Program-made: the position numbers and the translations under genes | DNA from: Gigaspora rosea | Taxonomy: Eukaryota; Glomeromycota; Glomeromycetes; Diversisporales; Gigasporaceae | DNA length: 64,000 bases | Reading direction: 5' to 3' | Assembly: GCA_003550325.1 (NCBI GenBank) | Contig: QKWP01000621.1 | Span: 23,624 to 87,623 of the forward strand | Shown here: piece after piece, positions 7,583 through 17,171 of the stretch | Position numbering within the stretch: the first letter of the stretch is position 1 | How the letters are laid out: each line of letters starts with the position of its first letter | Notes under the pieces: generated by a model | The model's database searches: none | Seen by the model: only the letters and a program-made list of their open reading frames with translations | What the model was told of the DNA's origin: nothing

Positions 7583-10500
7583 ATGTCTTTATTTTATGTG
7601 TATAATGCTGAAGATGCATCATATTTCAAAGAGTATTATATGCTTCGCTTATATACAATTAATTCTGAAAGAAAAAAACAATTATCAATGTAAAAATAGA
7701 TTATTTATTTTTTGATATCAAATTAACAAATATTGAAAAAAACACAATAGAGAGTTATATTGAAGAATTTGATCCTGATAGTTATGATATATTTAATACC
7801 CAGCCATTTGATTCAACTAAAAAGTTTGATTTTTATGTTTGTACTACAAAATACTTAAAGAACGTAAGGATGCATTAAACATAATTGAAAAAAAGAAAAA
7901 TATTTTAACGAGCATCTTTATGAGGATACCAAAAAAATCAAACAAGAATTTGAAGATTTTTGCCAGCGCTACGACACATATTCAGATAATAAAACTTGTC
8001 ACTATCGAAAAATTGCACGTGAAAATGATTTGGAATTGGTTGGATGGTACAGAATTTATAAAAAATGTGTTATTAGATAATATAGAAAAAGTAATAACAC
8101 AACAAGTACCAGATTTTGTTCTTTTTTGGAATATAGAGAGTAGTAGTATGTGCAGGCCAGGATATTTACCTATTGGAGAAGAAGAAGAAGACTATGTGTA
8201 TATAATTCAGATAGATTTTTTTATTCAACACAATTAACATCTTTCAAACGATTTTGTTTATCGACCATTCCCATCGAAAAAGCATTATTTTTTTCTAAAT
8301 ATAGGAACAAAATTTCATGTGACCCTAAAGATTTTCATATAATTATTCTTGATTTTCAAGAGAAATTATTATTAAAATTTGCAGAATTATTCGAAGAATA
8401 TTCTCTAGCATTTGAGATAGGATTTAATATTGGAGGTTATGATTGGGGATTCATATTAAAAAAAGTTATGAAACTAAACATAGAAGATGCATTTAACAAA
8501 AAATTATTTAATTTTACTAAAATTAATGCAATTGATACATTTAACAAAAAAATTAATAATTTTTCTAAAACAATTGAAAATTTTCAAAAAAATGTTTTCA
8601 ATTTAGCTAAAAATTCTTTAAAAAATAATTTTAAATTTACCAAAGAAAATATAGTTGATAATGTTCGAGAAAGTATTGTTAAAGTTTATGAAAAAGATAA
8701 AGAAGATAAAATAATGAAACAATATTGTAGGATTAATATCAACAACTGTAATATTAAAATAAATCCAACTGAAAATATAACATGTGAATACTATCAGATA
8801 CCAGGAACAGTATTTCTCGATTTCTTTATTTGGGCAAAAAAACATTTAAAACAGAAATTAAGAACACATCGGATGTTGTGTTAACTCATTGTAGTCTTTC
8901 TGGAAAAGTTTATTTACCATATTTACCAGAATCATCTGATAATTAGAGGTATATGTTTATATACACAAATTCTATAAAATTTAAAAATAATTACAAAATT
9001 TTGGTTAAACTTTCTGATCAATTATTAAGATTAACAAAAATACCTTTTGATAAATGTTTGAAAGCGATGCTTGTGCCAGAATCAATACTTAAAATTTATG
9101 CTATTGAATTAGCGTATTATTGTTCTATTGATACTCTTCGATTACAATAACTAAATATTAAAAGAAATATAATTGGAGATTATACACAATTAGCATCTAT
9201 TACTTGCACAACAATATCAAATGTTTTTATGAATGGTGTAGAATGTTTGGTGTAAAATTTTTATGGAAAGCATGCTGCTAAAAATAATATGTTGGTGTCA
9301 TCAAGAAGAAAAGGATATATAATTGATGAAAAATATAAAGGTGGTTATGTGATGCAACCATTAAAAGAAGATTCAAAAAGACCTGTAGCAGATTTGGATT
9401 TCCATCATTTTATCCGAATACAATTATCACTTATAATATTTCACTTGATACATGTATAGATTTTAATGATGATTCTAATCAAGATGTAAATATAATAACA
9501 GATCACGGAACAATTAACAGGAAATTTCTAAAACATGAGGATGATGAAAAAAAATGGGGTTGATGGCTAAAATGTGTAAATCATTATTAGAAGAGCGTTA
9601 TCAAACTAAAGAAAACATTAAAAATACAAATTCAAAACAATTGATAAAACAAAAGAATTATAATATCAATCATTATCTGATGCACTAAAAGTTGTGTTAA
9701 ATTCAATATATGGAGAAACAGGATACAAATATTCTCTGTTTTATCTCAAGTTTGTTTCATCTTCTGTCACAGCATCAGCAAGAAGTACTCTTCGAAAATG
9801 ATAGAATTTGCAAAAGAAAGAGGATATAAAATTTTCTACAGTGATACTGACTTATTTTTCTTTTGTTTGCCAGACTATTTTTTTAACCATTTGGATCAAA
9901 AGTATAAATTTTTAAAAAGAGAAAACATATCTAATTTGATAAAACAAAAGATGTCACAATTATATTAGTATGAGATAACAAATTTAACGATTTTTCAATC
10001 AAAAGTACTTGAGGAAATAAACAAATATTTATTTCAAACAACAAATCAAGGATATTTAAAAATGGAATATGAAAAAACCATGTGGCCTGTATTATTTTTA
10101 CATAGAAAACAATAATGCAGTATTGTTCATGAAAAAGTTTCTAAATTCAATATACTTAATCTTTTACTTAAAGGTCTCAAAATTGTGAAAAGAAATGTAT
10201 TAGCATTCTACAAAACTGTAGCTGAAGAATTAATTTGGTCATCATTAGACTATGAAAATAATCAGATAATCATAACAGAAGAATCCTTAAAAAAAGAATA
10301 TTAAAGATAATAGCTAAATATATTGATGATGAAACTCTTTTGGTAGATTTATTCAAACTCACTGCAAAATATGATCCAACAACTAATTAATGAGTTAAAA
10401 AATGTAATTATTGGAATTTTGAAAAAAGAAAAGAACTAGGTGATGAAACTAAAAAAGGAAACAAGATAGTAATTTCTTATGTGACAAAAATGGCAGATGT

Positions 10501-10968
10501 TCATAATATTACAATAGAACATGTCTGGTTTTTCTATGTTATAATACATGTTGATTCGAAAAAAACTTCAATGAAAATGCGCCCATTAGATTACTTTGTA
10601 GCAAACAGAAAAAAAAAAGCTTAGAATTTATATAATACATTATTTTAAAAGTTTACAGGATATATGTGCTTCTTTATTAAGATGTAATGAAAAGAAAGCA
10701 GAAGAGACCATCAACCAGATATTTGAAGCAAATGAACTAAAGAAACAATATAAAATAACTGATTTTTATTTTCATAAAAAAACAATAATGAACAACAAAA
10801 AACAACTTCAAAAAGAAAAAATACTGAAAAAAGTGATAGAAAAAAAAACAATAGCGAAAAATTTTTGAATTTTATCAAAAAGAAGTACAAAATAATGATT
10901 TAAAACGAAGTAGTGATAAAAAAACTAATTTTTTTCCCTCTAAAAAGAAAAAAGTTAACTATATGTAA
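7583..10968 (+). pseudogene. Family B DNA polymerase, many frameshifts
   Basis: Read across frames, family B motifs occur in order. Exo I reads L-F-W-N-I-E-S at 8121-8140, with Asn where the catalytic Asp is expected. Exo II is G-F-N-I-G-G-Y-D at 8420-8443. Before motif A is G-G-Y-V-M-Q-P at 9340-9362; motif A is D-L-D-F / S-F-Y-P-N-T-I at 9391-9420, split by a frameshift. Motif B is L-K-V-V-L-N-S-I-Y-G-E-T-G at 9684-9722 and motif C is Y-S-D-T-D at 9838-9852. The thumb has K-M-E-Y-E-K and a K-G-L-K-I-V-K-R segment. The order and the K-x3-N-S-x-Y-G and Y-x-D-T-D forms fit the cellular/large-virus class rather than protein-primed enzymes of Mavericks. About 1100 codons with ten or more frame changes and stops; it would replicate viral DNA if intact. 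Neighbouring genes share its 5' element. Confidence 0.85.
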
Positions 10969-11021
10969 TATATTTTTTCAATAAATACATGTATTTTCTT
11001 TTATTTTTAATAAATATCTAT

Positions 11022-11046
11022 CTAGTTAGTTATTTTAACCAACTAG
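11022..11046 (+). promoter_or_regulatory. Inverted-repeat 5' element of the 11071 gene
   Basis: CTAGTT-GTT pairs with AAC-AACTAG around ATTTT. ATG exactly 25 bases after the right arm. This is the last clear copy on the plus strand. Confidence 0.65.
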
Positions 11047-11070
11047 AATTTTATCGATATCATTATATAA

Positions 11071-11336
11071 ATGTTTAAAAGTACAAACCCCCAAAGAAAA
11101 AAAAAACAAATTTAAATCTCTTTAATATCAACCCCAAATTATTAAGCTATCACAATGCTATATATTAAAATTATCAAATGAATTATTATGTATGATATTT
11201 AATAATTTACCTAATCAAGATCAATTTTAATTAGGATCTACATATGGAATAATGATGTTAAATTATTGAAAAGTTATACAAAATACAAAAATTTATAAAT
11301 TTGTTGCTCTTGCAATAGCACTACTTTCAGTTTAAA
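11071..11336 (+). pseudogene. Decayed small gene with F-box-like segment
   Basis: The ATG sits at the standard distance from the inverted repeat, but the frame stops after 14 codons. A shifted frame contains L-S-N-E-L-L-C-M-I-F-N-N-L-P, which looks like the first half of an F-box (LPxELLxxIF), followed by stops. F-box proteins link targets to SCF ubiquitin ligase. The segment is short, so the call is tentative. Confidence 0.35.
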
Positions 11337-11337
11337 A

Positions 11338-12925
11338 ATGGCAAAAATAGCCAAATATTTTTATGTTGTTCTAATTGGTCATACACCAGGTATCTATAAT
11401 ACTATTGAAAAGTGTAAAGAACAAGTGAACAACTTTCCTTTTGCATATTATAGAAAATGTTTAACTTCAGAAAAAGCAAATGAATTTTTTAATAATTATC
11501 AGTTAAAAACAAAAAGAAAAAATGAGATACCGTATATTGCCGAAAATAAGCCACCTCCTAAAATAAGCAACCCCCCAGTTTTGATCCAAAAACGTCAAAG
11601 CGCCTTTGACCCGAAAATAAGCAACCCCTTTGTCGCACCAAAAGATATTTAACAAAATTTTTAGTTCCGAAAATAAGCTACCCCCACGATCGATAAACGT
11701 TGCTACATAGTAAAGTCTAAATTTTACTAAGCAAATCGATTAAAGTCGCATAAGTAACCTTGTTCTGCAGATCAAAATACGCGTACTCTAAAAGTTTCAT
11801 AAAAATCGGAGAACTTTTTATTATTTGATATTTAATTTTTACGTTCAACAGTTTTTTTTTAAAAAAAAAAAACTGTTGAATGTAAAAATTAAACATCAAA
11901 TAATAAAATGTTCTCCGATATTTATGAAACTTTTAGAGTACGCGTATTTTGATCTGCTGAACAAGGTTACTTGTGCGACTTTGATCGATTTGCTTAGTAA
12001 AATTTAGACTTTACTATATAGCGATTATAATCGATCGTTTTATAAGTTACCTCCGATTTTTTTCTGCATGTTTATTTATTGTTTATAACATATTTATTTA
12101 TTGCCTACAGCATATTTATTTATTGTCTACAGCATATTTATTTATCTATTTTACTTTTTAGAGTTTGTGTTCGAAAATAAGCTACCTCTTTGTTGTGCTT
12201 TAAATTACGTAAAATAGTAAATAACCCGAAAATAAGCTACCCACGGGTTTTTTTTTATTAAAAATCAGCAAAAAAGGTTGCTTATTTTTAGCAACATACG
12301 GTATTAAGCTTAGATGACAAAATTGTTATTTATACAGATGGTTGTTGTAAAGATAATGAAAGGGATTGCTTTTCAGGAATTGGAATTAATTATGCTGACG
12401 GAAGCAAACAGATTACTGAACCATTACCAGGTGTACTTCAAACAAATAATCGGGCAGAACTTTATGCAGTAATTCGAGCAATTGAAACATGTGAAAATCA
12501 GGATAAAGTTATTGAAATCAAAACAAATAGCAGATATGTAGTTAATGCTTGTGAGGTTTGGATTAACAATTGGAAAAAAATAATTGGAAAACATTACGAA
12601 ATAAAGTTGTAAAAAATAAGGATCTTTTTGAAAAATTAGATTTTTTAGTTACTAAAAAAATTGGTAAAGTATATTTTACTCATATTTTTGGTCATAATAG
12701 AGAAATAGAGAATAAAATTGCAGACAAATTAGCAAAAAAAGGTGCTACAATCAACATGTGTGAAAAAAAGAATTATCAATATATAATAGATTTCTGAAAT
12801 TCAATCTTTCAATTATAAAAAAAAATAATCCAGATTTAGATCATAAATCAGCTTTTAAGTTAGTAGTATCATTATGGAAAGATTCAATTAACAATCCTAA
12901 AAATAATTATTCTAAATATTTGTAA
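11338..12925 (+). pseudogene. RNase H1 with HMG-like tail, interrupted by a MITE
   Basis: The N-terminal part (11338-11527) is an RNase H1 hybrid-binding (viroplasmin-type) domain: Y-F-Y-V-V-L-I-G-H-T-P-G-I-Y-N-T, then C-K-E-Q-V-N-N-F-P and Y-R-K. The catalytic domain (12310-12797) shows I-Y-T-D-G-C-C, G-I-G-I, Q-T-N-N-R-A-E-L-Y-A-V-I-R-A-I, I-K-T-N-S-R-Y-V (Asn for the usual second Asp), N-N-W-K, N-K-D-L and G-H-N-R-E-I-E-N-K-I-A-D-K-L-A. A 772 bp MITE splits them; taking out the MITE and one TA joins the domains in frame. A frame change near 12590 and another near 12780 lead into Y-N-R-F...W-K-D-S-I-N-N-P-K-N-N, resembling the HMG/YABBY-like gene at 14556. RNase H1 removes RNA from RNA-DNA hybrids. 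Confidence 0.8.
11530..12301. mobile_element. Tc1/mariner-type foldback MITE in RNase H1
   Basis: TA at 11528-11529 and 12302-12303 flank terminal repeats CCGTATATTGCCGAAAATAA (left) and CCGTATGTTGCTAAAAATAA (right, opposite strand). Inside, a near-perfect palindrome of ~200 bp arms is centred near 11866, with several further copies of CGAAAATAAGCTACC (11669, 12171, 12224). The inner arm sequence is related to the 28.6-29.8 kb palindrome (shared GCTACATAGTAAAGTC and GCAAATCGATTAAA). No coding capacity; the short frames at its centre are mirror images of each other. Confidence 0.8.
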
Positions 12926-13010
12926 TTTTTTATTAATAAATTATTAAATTTTAAAACAAATTGACTTTATTATAAATTATTTATTTTTAAAATAATATTC
13001 AACTTTGCGA

Positions 13011-13095
13011 GATATGATGTGAAATGAGATAGGTATTAATTTTGTCATGACTTTGTCATGACAAAATTCATACCATCGAGGTATCACAGCATATC
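13011..13095. repeat. Imperfect 85-bp palindrome
   Basis: GATATGATGTGA...AATTTTGTCATGAC pairs with its complement ending GTATCACAGCATATC; the centre is near 13053. It is followed by a stretch to about 13240 that is less AT-rich than its surroundings and contains short self-complementary pieces (GCCAAGCGGC; TCCAC/GTGGA). It could be a hairpin transcript or an element fragment. No known RNA family recognised. Confidence 0.5.
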
Positions 13096-13276
13096 ATAGC
13101 TAAGGTGCTGCCAAAAAAAAGCGTTTGACCCTTTCTGAAAGAGTGCCAAGCGGCGAGTAATCCACAAATAGAATAGTAAGGATATCAGCCATGGTGGACA
13201 ATTTTTTTGATCACGTAGGCCAAAAGTCTAAACACGATCAATTATTTATATAAAAATAAATTTAAATTAATTTTTC

Positions 13277-13610
13277 TTATTTAATATTAGTAATTTCTAC
13301 ATTAATTTTTAGAATTTGTTCTAATTTTTTAGTTAAAAGAATACTATTAAAACCAATATTAAGATTATCAAGAATTTGTTCAGTTTGATTATTTGAAATT
13401 TGATAGTCTCACTTAAATTTGTGTTATCTTGTAATAAATTTTGTATATAGATATGAAGTCGTTGTATTTGTTGTGTTAAATTGTTATTATTTTGATTTAA
13501 TTGTTAATTTTCTTGTTGTAAATTATTATTATCTCAGTTAAATTATTAACTTGTTGATTTAATTGATTTATTAAATTATTGATACGATTTATTTCACTAC
13601 TTTCTAACAT
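13277..13610 (-). pseudogene. Coiled-coil Asn/Gln-rich protein, frameshifted
   Basis: Minus-strand frame from an ATG at 13610 (MLESSEINRINNLINQLNQQVNNL). After a shift near 13515 it continues through N-N-N-L-T-Q-Q-I-Q-R-L-H and, after another near 13410, N-Q-T-E-Q-I-L-D-N-L-N-I to TAA at 13277-13279. Heptad-like spacing of Leu/Ile suggests a coiled coil over most of its ~110 residues. It lies just downstream of the basic protein at 13672 on the same strand. Unknown function; structural protein possible. Confidence 0.45.
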
Positions 13611-13671
13611 TTTTACTAAAGTTAAAAGAAAAATATCTTTATTTATAAAATAATTTAATAAAATATAAAGG

Positions 13672-13976
13672 TTATTTATTTTTTTTTCTTTTAGCTTTAG
13701 GTTTTGGTAGAGCTTTTGCTTTATATACTGCTTTATATGATGGGGTTGTTTTGCCAATTTCAAATCTTTCTACAAAGATTCCACCATTGTATTGATTTGT
13801 TATTTTACTATTTTTTTTTAATATTGGTCTAAAAATTTTTTTATGAAAATCATATATGACTAATTTTGGTAATCTTTGTGAGATTACAACTTCTACATTA
13901 TTAGTAATTTTAGAACGTTTAGTATGTGCTTGTTGTGTAACTTGTATAATAAGAATAATAAAAAAGAAAAAACCAT
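13672..13976 (-). pseudogene. Small basic protein, frameshift near start
   Basis: The minus-strand frame ends TAA at 13672-13674 and runs open back to about 13960. It contains K-R-S-K-I-T-N-N-V-E-V-V-I-S, Y-D-F-H-K-K-I-F-R-P and a Pro/Lys-rich tail K-A-L-P-K-P-K-A-K-R-K-K. The ATG at 13976 needs a one-base shift to join. The Lys/Pro-rich tail suggests nucleic acid binding. No inverted-repeat element was found upstream on this strand. Confidence 0.4.
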
Positions 13977-14035
13977 TTCATTTTTTTTTTAGTTAATTGT
14001 TTATTTAAATTAAAAAGCTGTTATATTTATACAAA

Positions 14036-14054
14036 TTAAAAATATATAAGTATT
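14036..14054 (+). promoter_or_regulatory. AT-rich TATA-like box, second gene set
   Basis: TTAAAAATATATAAGTATT matches the boxes at 14927 and 16258 (TTAAAAA[A]TATATAA[A/G]TA). All three lie in spacers of the gene group that lacks the inverted repeat. Low complexity makes chance matches possible. Confidence 0.3.
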
Positions 14055-14094
14055 TGTTTTATGACAAGTTAATTGAATTAATAAATTAATTGCA

Positions 14095-14408
14095 TGATTG
14101 TGTGCAAATAATTCTGATATAAAAGATCCTTTAGATAATTGGAATATAGAGTGATTCTTTTACAAATATTTCTCTACCTGCAAGTATTATTGAAGAAGAT
14201 AGACAAGTTTGAATTAAAATATATAGAAATCTTAGTATTACAACACCAGATTCCAATAATATAAACATAAAATCTGGTGCATTATTTGGTACAATAAAAA
14301 GGGTTTCGAGAGATAAATGAATATAGTATTCAAGGTAGTAGTTCAGATTCAAGTTCGGAAACAAAATTTGTTGCATTTTCTTTTAAAGGTGATTTGAAAT
14401 TTATTTAG
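14095..14408 (+). pseudogene. Unrecognised decayed plus-strand gene
   Basis: Successive frames give A-N-N-S-D-I-K-D-P-L-D-N-W-N-I-E, then S-F-T-N-I-S-L-P-A-S-I-I-E-E-D, I-Y-R-N-L-S-I-T-T-P-D-S-N-N-I-N-I-K-S-G-A-L-F-G-T-I, and finally S-S-S-D-S-S-S-E-T-K-F-V-A-F-S-F-K-G-D ending TAG. The Thr/Ser-rich strand pattern looks like a small beta protein. Two frame changes and in-frame TGAs. The minus-strand frame at 14131-14376 is its shadow. Confidence 0.35.
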
Positions 14409-14555
14409 AATATCTTTATTTATTTGTTTATTTTGTTAAAAGAAAAAAATTTTTAATTGGACAAATACTTCATTTTACAAAAATATAGAACAAATTAAAA
14501 AATAAATTATAGTATAAATATCTGAATTATTTAATTTATTTTTTTTTTAAAAAAA

Positions 14556-14941
14556 ATGAAAAAAACTTTTCTTCAAGAATTAAAATTAATAAGCACTTCA
14601 AAATCTAAAATCGAATTAATAAAAAAATTATCAAAAGATGATCCTGAATACTTGATAGAAAATTTACAAAATATTGAACATGTTGCTAATATAATATATG
14701 AAACACAGAAAACTGTTAAAACTAAATAAAAAAACTAGAAATTTCAAGTTCAGAAAGTGAAAATAAAAAAGAAGAACAACAAAGACTAAAAAAAAAAACT
14801 ACAGCATATAATAATTTTGTTAAAGAAGAATTTCCTAATTTTAAAGAAGAATTTGATAATAGTAATGAAATTATGAAAATGATTGGTGATAAATGGAAGA
14901 CAAGTATAAAAAATCCTAAAAATAATTTAAAAAATATATAA
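14556..14941 (+). pseudogene. HMG-box/YABBY-like DNA-binding protein, one frameshift
   Basis: The first frame (57 codons) is a helical leader (KIELIKKLSKDDPEYLIENL). One indel in an A run near 14727 leads to a Ser/Glu-rich linker, then A-Y-N-N-F-V-K-E-E-F-P...M-K-M-I-G-D-K-W-K-T-S-I-K-N-P-K-N, which has the Y-x-x-F, G-x-x-W-K and NPKN landmarks of the short HMG/YABBY-like domains common in large DNA viruses. It would bind or bend DNA. The stop codon lies within the TATATAA box of the next spacer. A related domain follows RNase H1 at 12.8 kb. Confidence 0.65.
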
Positions 14942-14946
14942 ATACA
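14927..14946 (+). promoter_or_regulatory. AT-rich TATA-like box before 14977
   Basis: TTAAAAAATATATAAATACA overlaps the stop codon of the HMG-like gene and precedes the ATG at 14977 by about 30 bases. Confidence 0.35.
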
Positions 14947-14976
14947 ACCAAATCTTTTTACTGCATTTTTTTTAAA

Positions 14977-15322
14977 ATGTATAACAATCTTGAATTTTGT
15001 GAATGATACAATAAATTGCGATTAATATTAGAATTAGCAACATATTTTTTATACACAGTTTTTTTATCTCTTATAATTTATACAATTATTATTATACATA
15101 TTAAATTTGATTTAATAAATTTTGAATATATAACAAACTCTACTTGTTTTATTAAAGAATCTTTCACCAATACAACACAATTTGTTTTAACAAAATTAGT
15201 AATTTTTATAGATCACCAATTAAAAGAAAGCAACTAAAAAAAAATCAATTAAAAAAAAAAGAACTGTTAAAAAAGTAACACTAACTAAAAGAAAGACATC
15301 AAATAGAAAAAAACAATTGTAA
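14977..15322 (+). pseudogene. Membrane protein with Lys-rich tail
   Basis: From ATG 14977 the frame has one in-frame TGA (15004), then a hydrophobic span (LELATYFLYTVFLSLIIYTI) and a second weaker one, to TAA at 15235. A shifted frame in the A-rich stretch continues as a strongly basic tail (K-K-K-S-I-K-K-K-R-T-V-K-K-V-T) to TAA at 15320-15322. A membrane protein with a basic tail would suit a DNA-contacting envelope protein, but this is speculation. Confidence 0.4.
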
Positions 15323-15434
15323 GAAGAAAAAAAATTTGTTCAAATTGACAAAAAGAAAAAAAATAAAGAAACAACGAAGTTAAAAAAAAGACCTAATACC
15401 AACACAACTAATAGAAGATTAACTAATTCTTGTT

Positions 15435-16256
15435 ATGTTGGATAGTGTAATGAAGAAAAGTTTAAATGCATGTAGAGCAAAATATGGGATTGCACAAGTT
15501 AAAAAAGTTATTTTAGGGGCACGAACAGAAGCTAATAAAACATATTATTTTGATACATTATGGAAAAGAATATTTTTTCATAGATTTTTTCAGAAAAAAA
15601 GTAATTTTAGTAATTTTGAGTTACGGGATATATCAGTTCATTTAAAAATTGCAACATATCATAATAAACAAAGAGATTATATGATTAATATTTCTGTGAA
15701 GCAAGGGAATCAAGTTATAACACCTTTACAGAGTCCTTTAACAATTAGAGCATATATTATTGAAATATGTGATATTGATTTAGCAAAAAAAACATCTGTT
15801 AATATCACTGATCTTTTAGTTGATTATAATCTTCAAAATATGCAATTTAAAAAAAATATAACTGTTCATTTACAAAATGAAATAACAATTGATTGTTCGA
15901 CATGTCAATTTACAGAAGATGAAATAGCATTATGTATGGATTTAAATAAATTATGAGTTTGTGTACTATCTGAAGAAGAGGATCAAGCACGTGTATTTGA
16001 TAAAGGGAATTATGCTATTGTGATGATTTTAGATTACATAGATTGGATGTATCAGTTTAAAAAACAAGATTCTAAAAATAATAATTCTATAATATTAGCT
16101 TTAGGTGATAATTTCAATGTTGCAAAAGGTGATTCAGAAATTCCTTCATTCTTAAGTGATGGATATCTTGAGGCAGCATATATGCCAGATATGAAGCACG
16201 GTCCAACATTTAATGCTGTGTTTCAATCTATTACAGATTGTTGTGAAAAGGAATAA
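15435..16256 (+). pseudogene. Tandem paralogue 1, ~273 aa, one in-frame TGA
   Basis: One frame from ATG 15435 to TAA 16254-16256, broken only by TGA at 15954-15956. Landmarks shared with the next gene: F-E-L-R-D-I-S-V-H-L-K-I, V-I-T-P-L-Q, I-I-E-I-C-D, I-T-D-L-L, M-Q-F-K-K, C-S-T-C-Q-F near 15900, C-M-D-L-N-K-L, V-F-D-K-G-N-Y-A-I-V and D-Y-I-D-W-M-Y. The TGA falls where the paralogue has Lys. Beta-rich pattern with a Cys-x-x-Cys; no family recognised. Two tandem ~270-residue copies in a virus-like block could be structural proteins (inference). Confidence 0.6.
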
Positions 16257-16257
16257 T

Positions 16258-16276
16258 TTAAAAATATATAAATATA
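16258..16276 (+). promoter_or_regulatory. AT-rich TATA-like box before 16321
   Basis: TTTAAAAATATATAAATAT lies directly after the stop of paralogue 1 and 45 bases before the ATG of paralogue 2; no inverted repeat is present. Confidence 0.35.
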
Positions 16277-16320
16277 CAATATTTTCATAATTTATTTTTT
16301 TAAATTTTATTATTTGTTAA

Positions 16321-17171
16321 ATGTCTTTAGTTTCAAAAAAAAAAATACAGAAAATTAATAGTAAATGTATTGTTGGAGTTTGTGGGGATAAAAAAAGGAT
16401 AAATAATTGTCATCATAAAAGGGATTATGGAGCAACAGTAGATACAGAATTTGACTTTAGACCTCAAATTGAAAATATAGGAGAAAGAAATGATGCAAAA
16501 GAAAGAACTCATTTTTCCCAATACATTTGAGAATGTTATTTTTACAATTATTCAAAAAGTAAACACAAAACAAAATAATATTGAGTTACATGATATTGCT
16601 ATTCAACTTAAATTTACTTTAGTGCATAATGAAGATATTCAAAAAAGAACTCAAATTCCAGTTCATGGTAATGAATCAATATACATAACACCATTGGTAG
16701 AAGCAATAAAATTGAAATTTTTTATAGTTGAAATTTGTGATAAAGCTATTGCAATGGAAGCAGAACCATCAATCAGTGATATTATATTAAATGGTGATAT
16801 TCAGGATATACAATTTCGAGAATATATTGAACCACATTTAGAAACTGAATAAATAATTGAGTGTGATGGTTGTGAATTTCAAAACCATGAAGTAAATTTA
16901 TGTTTAGACCTTAAAAAATTAAAAGTATGTGCTCTTGAAAATGATGAAAGTCAAGTTAAAATTTTTAATAAAGGAAATTTTGCATTAGTTGTTTTTATAG
17001 ATTATTGTAATATGTTTTATAAATATAAATGAGAAAAAAATACAAAATTTATTGAATTTGGTGAAAATTTTAGTTTTACAGAAGGAAATTCAGGAATTCC
17101 AATGTTTTTTCATGTCAGATCTCGAGTTAGATAATTTAATTGGAAATATATTTGATGGATTAGAAGTATGA
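16321..17171 (+). pseudogene. Tandem paralogue 2, frameshifted
   Basis: Starts MSLVSKKKIQKINSKC at 16321; a shift near 16500 continues to E-L-H-D-I-A-I-Q-L-K-F, I-T-P-L-V-E, I-V-E-I-C-D, I-S-D-I-I-L, I-Q-F-R-E, C-D-G-C-E-F, C-L-D-L-K-K-L-K-V-C and I-F-N-K-G-N-F-A-L-V, each aligning with paralogue 1. In-frame TAA (~16850) and TGA (~17030) interrupt it, and one more shift near 17110 leads to M-S-D-L-E-L and a TGA at 17169-17171. That stop overlaps the next ATG (ATGA), a packing typical of compact genomes. Confidence 0.6.

Noticed and set aside
11717..12007. Two similar 60-codon frames on opposite strands
   Set aside because: They are the two arms of the foldback MITE read in mirror image.
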